Origin: Ferrovibrio sp.
GTDB taxonomy: Bacteria > Pseudomonadota > Alphaproteobacteria > Ferrovibrionales > Ferrovibrionaceae
NCBI RefSeq assembly: GCF_025869515.1
Contig: NZ_JAOZVR010000099.1
Span: 1 to 47,486 of the forward strand
DNA: 47,486 bases
Direction of reading: 5' to 3'
The notes beneath the pieces were generated by a model, which worked only from the letters and a program-made list of their open reading frames with translations, was not told the origin of the DNA and made no database searches. Shown one piece after another: positions 14,043 through 22,586 of this stretch. The position numbers were made by a program, and so were the translations under genes. Each line of letters opens with the position of its first letter. Positions within the stretch are counted from its first letter, which is position 1.

Positions 14043-14558
14043 CTAGCCGGCAGAGGTCCGTCCAAGCGGCACCGAACCGGCCAGCAGGCCTTCCACCAGA
14101 TCGAAGGCCCGGCCCCAGGCGACCTGGATGGCACTGTCGGGGCCTGGTTCCAGAATACGTTCCACCGACCAGGCGAGCGCCGCCCGGGCGGTCTGGAATC
14201 TGGGGTCGCCGGCGCCATACAGGCCATACTGGCGGGCGAGGGCGGCAACCGTCTGGGTCAGGCGGGGCAGGTCGTCGAGCTGCTGCACGATGTCGGCCAG
14301 GGCGAGCAGAAGCTGCAGCCGCTGCGTCACCATATTGGAGACCAGTTGCGGTCGCCGGATCTGTGGATCCAGTGCAATGGCGCGGGCATAGAACATCTCG
14401 GCCAGGCGGTCACGATTGGTGGCCAGAATCTGGAATGTGGCGCGCACCAGGCCGATCTGCGCCGGCGTGAGAATCCAGCTCTTTACTGTCGATGGAATAC
14501 AGATGCCGTCCGGTCCGATTTCCGTGTCGGCGCATTGCAGGGCAAGGGTCGGTCTCAT
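14043..14558 (-). CDS. Globin-fold protein lacking canonical proximal His
   Basis: 171 residues. From LTPAQIGLVRATFQIL (helix A), through MFYARAIALDPQIRRP (helices B/C) and the long VTQRLQLLLALADIVQQLDDL (helix E) to AWGRAFDLVEGLLAG (helix H) it follows single-domain bacterial globins. In the F-helix segment, where family members have R-R-H-x-x-Y-G, it reads ARQYGLYGAG, so the heme-ligating His appears replaced by Tyr (with Gln beside it). It may bind heme differently or be a heme-free sensor. The ATG overlaps the stop of the LuxR gene, so both are made together; a role in tuning that regulator is inferred. Confidence 0.7.
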   Translation of the reverse strand: MRPTLALQCADTEIGPDGICIPSTVKSWILTPAQIGLVRATFQILATNRDRLAEMFYARAIALDPQIRRPQLVSNMVTQRLQLLLALADIVQQLDDLPRLTQTVAALARQYGLYGAGDPRFQTARAALAWSVERILEPGPDSAIQVAWGRAFDLVEGLLAGSVPLGRTSAG

Positions 14559-15694
14559 ACCCGCACCAGACGCATCAGATCGAAATGGCGGGTTGCGCCA
14601 ATCTTGCGATACAGCGAGCGGCGCTGCACCTTCAGGGTGTTCACGCTGACATTGAAGCGCAGCGCGATATCCTTGAGCTGACCGCCTTCGGTCAGCGCGC
14701 GGGCCAGCCGCATCTCCGCCTTGGTCAGATTGTAGCCGGCCAGCGCATCATCGGGCGTCGCGATTCCATTCAGCAGCGGATCGGTGATCTCGATAGCCGC
14801 CGCGATCTCGTTCTCCTCAAAATGCATGCTGCGGCCGACCACCGGGAAAATCCACAGCGCATAGGGCGGCTTGCCGTCGCCGCGTCGAACGACTGCCGAG
14901 CCGCCGGTGGCTGCATCCATGATATTCGGATTGACGGCGATGTCGGCCAGACAGCTGCGCGTCAGCAGGTGCCGCAGGCGCTGGTTGTCATCCGTATCGA
15001 TGGCCTGCAGATGGCCCTGCGACAGGGTCAGACCGTCATTGAGACGCAGGATGCGTTCGGCTTCCTTGTTCATCGAGACGATACCGCCATGACGGTCGAC
15101 GCAGATCAGGCCCTTGCCCTTGGCGTCGAGATATTGCTGGCTGATATCCTCGTAGCGGCTCAGTCCGATGCAATGCGAGCGGATACGGAAAGCCAGCGTG
15201 AGATGCGGCAGCAGATCCTGGATCGCGGCGATTTCACAAGCCTCGAAAGCCGTCGTGCGCGGTGAGCGATGCAGCGCGATATAGGCGGCGCGACCATCGC
15301 CGACCTTGAAGACGGACCCGAGCAGGTGCCGAATGCCGTAATGCTTCAGGTAGTCGCAGTAGAATTCGGTCTTCTCGAAATCATGTGCGGACATTACCTG
15401 CTGGCTGGCCATCGCGCGTCCGATATTCTCGCGCTTGAATAGCACCGGCCGCAGTGGGCTGACCCTGGCATAACGGCTGCTGTAGCTTTCATACCAGCTT
15501 TGGTCGAAAGCCTGGCTGGTATACTGCACGATCGGCTTGCCGGTACGTGTGTCGACAGTGGCCAGCGAGCAGTTCACCGCATCGAATGACGACGTCAGTA
15601 TACGCAGCACATCGGCCCATTGGCCGTATTCAATCGTTCCCGAATACAGATGCGCAAGCAGGCGCGACTGCTGATCGGTCGTGATGTGACTCAT
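14555..15694 (-). CDS. LuxR family transcriptional regulator
   Basis: 379 residues. The C-terminal 65 residues are a LuxR/GerE helix-turn-helix: NLTKAEMRLARALTEGGQLK, then DIALRFNVSVNTLKVQRRSL and YRKIGATRHFDLM. The N-terminal 200 residues look like a GAF-type sensor region (with aromatic-rich YESYSSRYARVSPLRP), followed by a PAS-like segment starting GLICVDRHGGIVSMNKEAER. No membrane segment, so it is cytoplasmic. Proteins of this architecture often stand as lone regulators. It forms a two-gene operon with the globin-like gene; the ligand is unknown. Confidence 0.85.
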   Translation of the reverse strand: MSHITTDQQSRLLAHLYSGTIEYGQWADVLRILTSSFDAVNCSLATVDTRTGKPIVQYTSQAFDQSWYESYSSRYARVSPLRPVLFKRENIGRAMASQQVMSAHDFEKTEFYCDYLKHYGIRHLLGSVFKVGDGRAAYIALHRSPRTTAFEACEIAAIQDLLPHLTLAFRIRSHCIGLSRYEDISQQYLDAKGKGLICVDRHGGIVSMNKEAERILRLNDGLTLSQGHLQAIDTDDNQRLRHLLTRSCLADIAVNPNIMDAATGGSAVVRRGDGKPPYALWIFPVVGRSMHFEENEIAAAIEITDPLLNGIATPDDALAGYNLTKAEMRLARALTEGGQLKDIALRFNVSVNTLKVQRRSLYRKIGATRHFDLMRLVRV

Positions 15695-15997
15695 CTTGAA
15701 CCACCCCCACCTCGATACGGTGCAGCAACCCGGCCTTTCCAGGCCTGTCTCCCCATTGGAGTTTTTGTTTGCTGCGCGATCTGCGTTGCGCCGGACAGAG
15801 TTGGCGCGACGAACGGCGGCGGCTGTATAGTGCAGATAACCGCGCGACGCCAGTAATTTTCATTTTGAGCAGGGCGTATTTCTGGTTTCTTTATTGCACC
15901 CGTACATTCAGGCACAAGAAATACGCAGCTTTTGCCATTGATGGGGAAGTATTCGTTTCAATTGCTTCAGTCTGAAGCAGATTAGAAACACTATAAT
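15695..15997. other. 303-bp spacer with a 17-bp palindrome
   Basis: No gene is evident here. It holds the upstream region of the LuxR operon. A hyphenated palindrome TGCTTCAG-T-CTGAAGCA occupies 15963-15979; its one-base centre makes it more like a protein-binding site than an RNA hairpin. The region is more AT-rich from 15850 on. No sigma-70 promoter could be fixed with confidence. Confidence 0.4.
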
Positions 15998-16294
15998 TTA
16001 CTTCTTGGCGCCTGCCGCAACGGCAGTGTTCGACTTCTCGATCAGTTTTTCCAGGCGATCGACGGTCATGCGCAGGGTCGAGGTTTTCATCATCAGTTCG
16101 CCGATGGCCTGTCGGTCGGCGGCCGTATTGCGTTCCATCTCGGCGATACGCGCGCCACGGCGCTGAAGTTCGGATGCGCTCCAGCGATACGCCAGCGCCT
16201 GCCTGCGATGCGCCGCGACCAGCTGCAGGATGATGAATACCGCACCGGGAATCCCGATCAGCATAAAGGCGAGAATAAGAAAAAAGATGCTCAT
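15998..16294 (-). CDS. PspB-like small membrane protein
   Basis: 98 residues from the ATG at 16294. One transmembrane segment (MSIFFLILAFMLIGIPGAVF and onward to about residue 26) is followed by a basic stretch and a charged coiled-coil region with heptad spacing (ELQRRGARIAEMERNT, then MMKTSTLRMTVDRLEKLI). The overall plan matches phage-shock protein B, which relays envelope stress to PspC/PspA, although the C-terminus is longer and no pspA, pspC or pspF is nearby. A general coiled-coil membrane anchor is the alternative. Nothing suggests co-transcription with its neighbours. Confidence 0.5.
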   Translation of the reverse strand: MSIFFLILAFMLIGIPGAVFIILQLVAAHRRQALAYRWSASELQRRGARIAEMERNTAADRQAIGELMMKTSTLRMTVDRLEKLIEKSNTAVAAGAKK

Positions 16295-16422
16295 TGCTGC
16301 CCGTCTGCAGGCCGGTCTCGCCCTGTGCGGGCGGCTGCCGCTGCTAGCGGGCATTTTCGGACAGACGGGCGCATATCGCCATAGTCCTGGGGGACTAGAC
16401 GGGGGATTTCGGTCATCTCTGT

Positions 16423-17256
16423 CTAATGGGGGCCGGGCAGCACCAGCACAGATGGTTTTGCTGGCAGGGTAGTTCTCGAAATCAGGGTTGAGGGGCTGGC
16501 GTTCAACTTAATGTCATGACTGTCGCGCAGGCGGACAAGAAAGCGTTCCAGCGTGCTTTCGCTGAAATAGTGCATCGGAATCACCAGCGGCGGCGCCACC
16601 TGGGTGATCACTTCCTGCATGTCGAAGATGTTCAGGGTAAAGCCGCCATCGACCGGGACGAAGAGCACATCGATCTTGCCCAGATCGGCAAGATGCCCCG
16701 GTGTCAGCTTATGATGCAGATGCCCCAGATGCGCGATGCAGACATCGGCGGTGTCAAAAATGAAAATCGAGTTTCCGTCATATTCGGTGTTGTTGCCGTA
16801 GTTGCGCAGATTGGTCGGCACATTGCGCACGCGCATGTCCTTGTATTGCACATTATGGCGTGCAGGTTTGTCCTGATAGGACCAGCCGCGCAAGACATGA
16901 CGGATGCCGGCTTCCGGGCTGTCGGTGTAATGCGTGCTGTGCGCGTAATTCATCGTAACGATATCCGGCCGCAACGGCGGTCGGATGTAATCGTTGTAGT
17001 CGGTTGCCGCGGTCACGCCCTGCGGCGTTTCCAGCAGGAAGGTGGAATGGCCGATGAAGGTGATGCGCGTCATGTTGGCCGGCACCGCCGCCGGCTGAAA
17101 GCTGGCCGGGATCAGGCGGGCCGGCACCGTGGGCGCCGCGCGCTCGTGGCGGGCTACCGCACCGAGGCACGCCGCCTGCAGCCGTTCAGGTATAAGCATG
17201 ATCGTGAAACTGAAGATGGCGGCAAGCAAAGCGGAGCAACGCAGCATGACGATCAC
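16423..17256 (-). CDS. Exported metallo-beta-lactamase-fold protein
   Basis: 277 residues from GTG at 17256 (an internal ATG follows three codons later). The N-terminal hydrophobic segment (ALLAAIFSFTIMLI, ending near AACLGA) is a probable signal peptide. The domain TRITFIGHSTFLLETPQGVT is the first beta sheet of the UlaG-like (Lactamase_B_2) type. The usual HxHxDH loop reads NYAHSTHYTDSPEA, so metal ligands are arranged differently; HLGHLHH, PVDGGFTLN and IPMHYF carry the further His and Asp residues. Substrate unknown. The start overlaps the stop codon of a small receiver-like frame (GTGA). Confidence 0.75.
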   Translation of the reverse strand: MIVMLRCSALLAAIFSFTIMLIPERLQAACLGAVARHERAAPTVPARLIPASFQPAAVPANMTRITFIGHSTFLLETPQGVTAATDYNDYIRPPLRPDIVTMNYAHSTHYTDSPEAGIRHVLRGWSYQDKPARHNVQYKDMRVRNVPTNLRNYGNNTEYDGNSIFIFDTADVCIAHLGHLHHKLTPGHLADLGKIDVLFVPVDGGFTLNIFDMQEVITQVAPPLVIPMHYFSESTLERFLVRLRDSHDIKLNASPSTLISRTTLPAKPSVLVLPGPH

Positions 17257-17387
17257 CTCAGATTTTTGGGGGCAGGGATCCTGATTTTTGCAAAACCGAT
17301 AGTTGCCAGAGTGGCGTGTAACGCCGCGGTTTGCGCTGGGTGGTCCTCGACCAGAAGGATATTCGGGCTTGCCAGATCAAGAGCCAT
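17253..17387 (-). CDS. 44-residue response-regulator receiver fragment
   Basis: The ATG at 17387 is preceded by GGGAAAGGCGG. The translation contains SPNILLVEDHPAQTAALHAT, then LATIGFAKIRI, which is the beta1-alpha1-beta2 of a response-regulator receiver domain including the acidic pair ED. The phospho-accepting Asp and the rest of the fold are missing; the frame stops after PAPKNLR. Its stop codon overlaps the GTG start of the metallo-hydrolase gene. It may be a decayed receiver gene kept for translational coupling, or a short expressed leader protein. Confidence 0.5.
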   Translation of the reverse strand: MALDLASPNILLVEDHPAQTAALHATLATIGFAKIRIPAPKNLR

Positions 17388-17468
17388 GCGCCGCCTTTCC
17401 CGAGACGATATCCTTAAATATTAGACGGCGTGCGGGGAGCTGGAAAAGCTGGAATCAGATAGGCCAGA

Positions 17469-17993
17469 TCACTTCCGGCACAGCGGCAGTTCGTAGACCA
17501 GGATATTTTCCTGCAGCCGGGCGTAATATTTGAAACCTTTCCACTGCTCTTTTTTCAGCCGTTCCATGATGTCATAGGTGCTCTTGCACACGGCTTCATT
17601 GGTCTGGAGCGGCTTCATCGTCGCCACGGTGGCATCGGTTTCCCATTGCTGGGCCTGGCCCCGGTTGGGGAAAATCCGCCCCAGGGCAGTCCTGCGCAGT
17701 TCGACGGCAGCGCGCAGGCGATCGCCGTTTTCCTGGTCGAACAGGTACCAGTCGTCCAGATAGGCCTGACCACCCGGATCGATCTGGGCGCAGCGGCGCA
17801 GAATTTCACGGATCTGGATGCCGGTGCGCACCTCGGCCTCGGCCTCGGCTTCCTTCTGATTGAAGCAGGCGGTATTCGACCGCGCGGCGCGATCACGCCC
17901 GGGCGCCTGACCCTGTGCCCATGCCGAAGCCGCGGCAACCAGTGCGAATGCCATCGCCAGCAGAATGCTGCTACGCTGCATAGTCAGCATCAT
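17469..17993 (-). CDS. Exported hypothetical protein
   Basis: 174 residues with a signal peptide (SSILLAMAFALVAAASAWAQ, cleavage likely after AWA). The mature part is hydrophilic and helical, with four cysteines (NTACFNQ, LRRCAQ, AVCKS, PLCRK) that could form two disulfides in the periplasm. The motif QIDPGGQAYLDDWYLFDQE is distinctive, but I do not recognise the family. The ATG overlaps the stop codon of the MmgE/PrpD gene (ATGA), so it is translated from the same message, though a functional link between an enzyme and this secreted protein is not evident. Confidence 0.7.
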   Translation of the reverse strand: MMLTMQRSSILLAMAFALVAAASAWAQGQAPGRDRAARSNTACFNQKEAEAEAEVRTGIQIREILRRCAQIDPGGQAYLDDWYLFDQENGDRLRAAVELRRTALGRIFPNRGQAQQWETDATVATMKPLQTNEAVCKSTYDIMERLKKEQWKGFKYYARLQENILVYELPLCRK

Positions 17994-19309
17994 CGCACCG
18001 CCGGCGGCAAATCGGGCAGCGCTGCGTCTTCGGCCAGAGCCAGTACGGAGTCGATGAAGGTGGCCGGCGCGGCGATGCCGCCATATTCAAGCAGCATGGC
18101 TGCCTTGGCCCGCATGGCGGTTTCGTCCAGCGGATTTTCCGGATCGCCGAAAGCATGCTCGCGTTCAGCGCTCAATTCGGTGCCGTCGCTCAGTGTCACG
18201 GAAACATGCGCGCCCCAGGCCTTGGGATAGCGCTGCACGAAGGGCGCCGTCGCCGCGATCTCGACACGGGCAGCCGTCTCGGCCAGACGCGTGCGGGCAT
18301 CCGCATCGAAGCTGTCGAAATTGATGTGGCCGTCGGTGACTGCGGCTGCAGCGGTATGCTGCAGGGAGAATTTCGCCTCGTATTCGCTGCGCGGCGCGAT
18401 GCGGTCGCAGACATCGAGGGCAGCCTGATAGGTGCCAACCTGGATGTGCTCGATCCTGCGGTTGCCGATCCGTGGTGCCAGCGACAGGCCGGCATCGATG
18501 ACGGGATGCGTATGGCGGCAACTCGGCCACGGCTTGATCGAGGTGAGACGCAGCTGCCAGGGTGCGTCGGGCTCCGCCAGCAGGCGCTCAGGTTGCGCAT
18601 CGCTGCAGGTTGCCTTGAAGAATCCCTTGTCGCCTTCGAGAATATGCGGCGGTCCAGAAAAGCCGCGGGCGGCGAGATCGGCCGCCAGCAGGCCGGATTC
18701 GGCGGCACGGCCAGCGTGCAGATGCTTGCTCATCGCACCAGTATCGAGGAACTGCCACAGGCCCGAGGATTGCGTGCCGGCATTGCCCAGCGCATGCGTC
18801 ATGGCCGCATGATCGAGGCCGAGCAGATTCCCGGCAGCATAGGCAGAGCCGAACGGCCCGCAGGTCGCGGTGTTGTGCCAGATGCGATAATGCGCCGGCC
18901 CTACTGCCATCCCGACGCGGCAGCAGGCTTCAAAGCCACGTAACACGGCGGCCAGAAAGGCATGCCCGTGCAAGCCACGTCGCCGGGCCAGCGCATAGGC
19001 GGCCGGCACCACGACGCAGCCCGGATGCACCACCGATGCGCGATGCAGGTCGTCGACTTCCAGGATATGCGTCAGGCCGCCCAGCAGCATGGCCTCGCGC
19101 CCGGCGGTCAGCGGCTCGGCGGCGGCCCAGTCGAGCAGGATGGCGCCCGGCGCGCTTTTGCGGCCGGCCAGCGCATTGGCCAGGGCATCCAGGGTAAAGA
19201 GCGCAGCGCTGCGATAGTCATCCGGCTCTATCGGCCGGGCGGCGATCAACGCGGCGAGGCGACTGGTCAGCGACGACATCGATACGGAAAGCGGGGCGAG
19301 GGCGGTCAT
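17990..19309 (-). CDS. MmgE/PrpD family protein
   Basis: 439 residues from the ATG at 19309 (a TTG at 19330 or an ATG at 19279 are alternatives). LTHILEVDDLHRASVVHPGC is the family's substrate-loop motif (HxxEVDD...HPG), followed by ARRRGLHGHAFLAAVLRGFE and the typical SIKPWPSCRHTHPVIDAGL. The family includes 2-methylcitrate dehydratase and cis-aconitate decarboxylase, as well as many members acting on other polycarboxylic acids. No prpB or prpC genes are nearby, so it is probably not a methylcitrate cycle enzyme. The substrate is open. Confidence 0.85.
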   Translation of the reverse strand: MTALAPLSVSMSSLTSRLAALIAARPIEPDDYRSAALFTLDALANALAGRKSAPGAILLDWAAAEPLTAGREAMLLGGLTHILEVDDLHRASVVHPGCVVVPAAYALARRRGLHGHAFLAAVLRGFEACCRVGMAVGPAHYRIWHNTATCGPFGSAYAAGNLLGLDHAAMTHALGNAGTQSSGLWQFLDTGAMSKHLHAGRAAESGLLAADLAARGFSGPPHILEGDKGFFKATCSDAQPERLLAEPDAPWQLRLTSIKPWPSCRHTHPVIDAGLSLAPRIGNRRIEHIQVGTYQAALDVCDRIAPRSEYEAKFSLQHTAAAAVTDGHINFDSFDADARTRLAETAARVEIAATAPFVQRYPKAWGAHVSVTLSDGTELSAEREHAFGDPENPLDETAMRAKAAMLLEYGGIAAPATFIDSVLALAEDAALPDLPPAVR

Positions 19310-19414
19310 GCCTATGCCTGCAGGGTTCAAACCACGGTCGATTGATATTTAACACTGCCCCCCGCAAAGTGACATATTCGGCTTGCCCGAATCGCACTCT
19401 GAAGGCGGCCACCC

Positions 19415-20215
19415 ATGTTGGGACAGTTTCTCGCTATTTTCACCAACCCGGGCAGCCTGCTTTTCGCCCTGTTGCTGCTCGCTCTGCCGCTGTCATGGTG
19501 GCGGGCAACCCGTCGGGCCGGAATGATCCTGGGGTCGTTCACGCTGACGGTCGTCGTGGTGATCGGCCTGTTGCCTCTGAATGACTGGCTGTTGCGCCCC
19601 CTGGAGGACTATTTTCCAAGTCCTGAACTGCCGGCCAGGGTTGATGGCATCATTGTGCTGGGGGGGGCGGAACGGCCCGACATCATGGCGGTGCGCGGCT
19701 GGCCGGAATTGAACGGCAATGCGGACCGGCTGATAGCCTTTGTCGATCTGGCGGCCCGTTATCCCGCAGCAAAGCTGGTTTTCAGCGGCGGGGCGGCGGT
19801 ACCCCACGAGCAGGGCGAAGTGAGCGAAGCCGACGTCGCCGCGGTCGTCTTTGCCAAATTGGGGCTGAATCCCGGCCGGGTCATTTTTGAGCGGATGTCC
19901 GGCAATACCATCGAGAATGCACGGCTTTCCCTGGCGCTGGCCCGGCCGCAACCCGGCGAGTTCTGGCTGCTGGTCACCTCGGCGCGGCATCAGCCGCGAG
20001 CGGTGAATTGCTTCAATGCCGTGAACTGGCCGGTAGTGCCTTACCCGGTCGATTTCCTGACCGGTAAGTCGGGCGATTTCGAGTTTTCGCCGATGCGTCG
20101 GCTTTCGGGGCTTAATTTTTTGGTCAAGGAATGGCTCGGCTTGGCATGGTACCGGCTTGCCGGCCATACCCGCGATTGGCTGCCGCCGCGCCGGACGGCA
20201 GACGCAAAGCCGTGA
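19415..20215 (+). CDS. YdcF/ElyC family (DUF218) membrane protein
   Basis: 266 residues. Two N-terminal transmembrane segments (about residues 14-28 and 36-55) are followed by a periplasmic or cytoplasmic DUF218 domain: DGIIVLGGAERPD, KLVFSGGAAVPHEQGEVSEA, MSGNTIENARLSL and VTSARHQPRAV, the latter with the conserved S-x-x-H-x-x-R. Family members such as ElyC affect peptidoglycan and lipid-carrier metabolism; the biochemical reaction is uncertain. The gene is divergent from the MmgE gene and stands upstream of several cell-wall genes, in keeping with an envelope role. Confidence 0.88.
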   Translation: MLGQFLAIFTNPGSLLFALLLLALPLSWWRATRRAGMILGSFTLTVVVVIGLLPLNDWLLRPLEDYFPSPELPARVDGIIVLGGAERPDIMAVRGWPELNGNADRLIAFVDLAARYPAAKLVFSGGAAVPHEQGEVSEADVAAVVFAKLGLNPGRVIFERMSGNTIENARLSLALARPQPGEFWLLVTSARHQPRAVNCFNAVNWPVVPYPVDFLTGKSGDFEFSPMRRLSGLNFLVKEWLGLAWYRLAGHTRDWLPPRRTADAKP

Positions 20216-20302
20216 GATGTCACACCCCGGACCTTGGCGAATCCGGCAGCTTTAGGTTAACACGTTGATCGATTTGGAATTTGTGGATTCGGAGGATTAA
20301 GG

Positions 20303-21475
20303 ATGCGAAGCTGGCGGCTGGCGGTCGTACTGCTGGGTTTCGGGCTGGTCGTGGCCTGCGGCTGGCGCCCATCCGGGCAGCCCCGTGAAGGATCCGCTGC
20401 TACCCAGTCTGCCGCCGCCGCCACGCCAACGACGCCTGCCGCCTCACCGGTGGCCAGCCCGACCGCTGCGGCGGTGTCGGCAGCTCCGGCCCAGGGGGGG
20501 GCTGCAACCGAGGCGATCACGCCATTCAACCGGGCCGAATTCGAGGCCTTCCTGACTGAGGTGCGCAGCGAGGCGCTGCAGAAGGGCATCAAGCCCGATG
20601 TGGTCCGCACCGCGCTGACCGGCGTTGAGCCGATCATGCGTATTATCGAGCGCGACCGCAACCAGGCCGAATTCAAGCTCAGCTTCGCGACCTATCGCGA
20701 TCGGGTGATCACGCCAGCCAATGTGCAGCGCGGTCAGAAGCTGCGCGATGACAACCAGGCGCTGCTGCGTCAGGTGTCGCAGCGTTACGGCGTGCAGCCG
20801 CGCTTCGTGCTGGCGATCTGGGGTATCGAAACGCGCTATGGCGCGGTGAAGGCCGATGTGCCGCTGGTGCACTCGCTTGCCACACTCGCCTTCGACCGGC
20901 GCCGGTCCAGCTATTTCCGCAACGAGCTGTTCGCGGCACTGACCATGCTCGACCGTGGCTTTATCGATTTTCCGACCATGAAGGGTTCCTGGGCGGGGGC
21001 CATGGGCCAGCCGCAGTTCATGCCGACCAGTTATCTGGCCTATGCCGAGGATTTCGACGGCGACGGCAAGCGCGACATCTGGACCAACACCGGCGACGTC
21101 TTTGCCTCGATCGGTAATTACCTGGGCAAGCACGGCTGGAATACGGCGCAGACCTGGGGCCGCGAAGTGCGGATTTCCGCGGACCTGCAGAAGCGCCTGG
21201 GTGAATTTGCCCGGGAGGGGCGCTCCGGCTGCCGCGCGATCGACCAGATGACGCGGGACATGAGCCTGGAGGACTGGAGTCGGCTCGGCGTGCGGCGGGC
21301 CGATGGGGGCGAGTTGCCCAAGGTGCAGCAGAGCGGTGCTCTGGTACAGCCGGATGGAGCGGGCGGGCCGACGTTCCTGGTCTATGGCAATTACCGCTCG
21401 ATCCTGCGCTACAATTGCGCCCATCACTATGCTTTGACGGTCAGCCTGCTTGCCGACAGGCTGGGTGATGGCTAA
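20303..21475 (+). CDS. Lytic murein transglycosylase (MltB/SLT_2 type), lipoprotein
   Basis: 390 residues; GGAGG precedes the ATG. A lipobox VVAC puts the lipidated Cys at residue 19. A low-complexity Ala/Pro/Thr linker (about residues 31-70) leads to the SLT_2 catalytic domain. The catalytic Glu is E176 in AIWGIETRYG, followed by LATLAFDRRRSSYFRNELFA, GSWAGAMGQPQFMPTSYLAY and FDGDGKRDIW, all typical. It cuts the glycan strand to form 1,6-anhydromuropeptides. The C-terminal peptidoglycan-binding domain often present in this subfamily is absent. It is followed after 19 bases by rlpA, so the two form an operon. Confidence 0.92.
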   Translation: MRSWRLAVVLLGFGLVVACGWRPSGQPREGSAATQSAAAATPTTPAASPVASPTAAAVSAAPAQGGAATEAITPFNRAEFEAFLTEVRSEALQKGIKPDVVRTALTGVEPIMRIIERDRNQAEFKLSFATYRDRVITPANVQRGQKLRDDNQALLRQVSQRYGVQPRFVLAIWGIETRYGAVKADVPLVHSLATLAFDRRRSSYFRNELFAALTMLDRGFIDFPTMKGSWAGAMGQPQFMPTSYLAYAEDFDGDGKRDIWTNTGDVFASIGNYLGKHGWNTAQTWGREVRISADLQKRLGEFAREGRSGCRAIDQMTRDMSLEDWSRLGVRRADGGELPKVQQSGALVQPDGAGGPTFLVYGNYRSILRYNCAHHYALTVSLLADRLGDG

Positions 21476-21494
21476 AATACCCCATATCTAGACC

Positions 21495-22586
21495 ATGAAG
21501 CGCCGTCGGCACGCCATCCCTTGCTTAACCCGGGGGGCTCGGGGGGACTCCCGAACCGCTGGGCAGCCCCGTGTCCGGACGCTGCGGATGGTCGCGTCTG
21601 CTTTGCTGTTGCTGGGCCTGTCGGCCTGCGCCGAGGCCACCCTGGTCAATCACGCCGGCAAGTCCGTGATGCGCAGCGACCAGCCGACCCAGGCGGCGAT
21701 TGCCAAGGGCGGCATCTACAAGGTCGGCAATCCCTATCAGATTAACGGCGTCTGGTATTACCCGAAGGAAGACCCGAATTACGACGAGACCGGCATCGGC
21801 TCGTGGTATGGCGAGCAGTTCCACGGCAAGTTCACCGCCAACGGCGAAACCTTTGACATGAACGAGGTGACGGCGGCGCATCCGACTTTGCCAATGCCGT
21901 CGCTGGTGCGCGTCACCAACATGGAAAACGGCCGCTCCATCGTCGTGCGCATGAATGACCGTGGCCCGTATGCCAACGGTCGTGTTATCGACCTGTCGCG
22001 CCGCAGTGCGCAGCTGCTCGGTTACGAACGGCAGGGCACCGCCAAGGTACGTGTGCAATATCTCGGCCCGGCGCCGCTGAGCGGCGATGGCGCCGGCACC
22101 CAGCTTGCCTCGCGATCCGGAGCCGATGAGCGACCGTCCGCGGCCCCGCGCGGCGGCGTATCGGCCGAAGCGTTGCCGCCGCCTCCAGGTGCGAAAGGCA
22201 AGAGTGCCGATGTGGTGAGACCAGCGCAGGCGCAGCCATCGGCAATGGAAGTGCTTGCCGCGCAGAATGCACAGAACCCGCAGGCCAGCTTGGCCGCAGC
22301 GCCGGTCAGCAAGACCGAGCTGAACCAGCAGCGCGTGGAGACCGGCCCGGCGCGTGGCGGACAGATTTATGTGCAGGTGGGAGCATTCACGCTGCACGAG
22401 AATGCGCATAAGCTGGCGGCGCAGATGTCGCTGATCGGCCCGGCCAATGTCAGCTCGACCTTCGTCAGCAAGCAGGAATTTTTCCGCGTCCGCCTCGGCC
22501 CGTTCAATCAGGTGTCGGCAGCGGACCAGGCGTTGCAGCAAGCGATCAATAACGGACAAACCAATGCGCGTATCGTTGTGGAGTAA
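21495..22586 (+). CDS. rlpA: RlpA-type septal ring lipoprotein with SPOR domain
   Basis: 363 residues from the ATG at 21495; a later ATG at 21588 would give a shorter N-terminus. Lipobox GLSAC gives a lipidated Cys. The double-psi beta-barrel domain has GIGSWYGEQFHGKFTANGE, AAHPTLPMPSLVRVTN and VRMNDRGPYANGRVIDLS, with the catalytic Glu, His and Asp of the RlpA family. A 100-residue Ala/Pro linker leads to a C-terminal SPOR domain (GQIYVQVGAFTLHENAHKLA, then FFRVRLGPFNQ) that binds denuded glycan at the division site. It probably trims septal peptidoglycan together with the neighbouring transglycosylase and carboxypeptidase. Confidence 0.93.
   Translation: MKRRRHAIPCLTRGARGDSRTAGQPRVRTLRMVASALLLLGLSACAEATLVNHAGKSVMRSDQPTQAAIAKGGIYKVGNPYQINGVWYYPKEDPNYDETGIGSWYGEQFHGKFTANGETFDMNEVTAAHPTLPMPSLVRVTNMENGRSIVVRMNDRGPYANGRVIDLSRRSAQLLGYERQGTAKVRVQYLGPAPLSGDGAGTQLASRSGADERPSAAPRGGVSAEALPPPPGAKGKSADVVRPAQAQPSAMEVLAAQNAQNPQASLAAAPVSKTELNQQRVETGPARGGQIYVQVGAFTLHENAHKLAAQMSLIGPANVSSTFVSKQEFFRVRLGPFNQVSAADQALQQAINNGQTNARIVVE

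Noticed and set aside
17990..19309. 2-methylcitrate dehydratase (prpD) of the propionate pathway
   Set aside because: No prpB, prpC or prpR nearby; the MmgE/PrpD family is too broad for this name.
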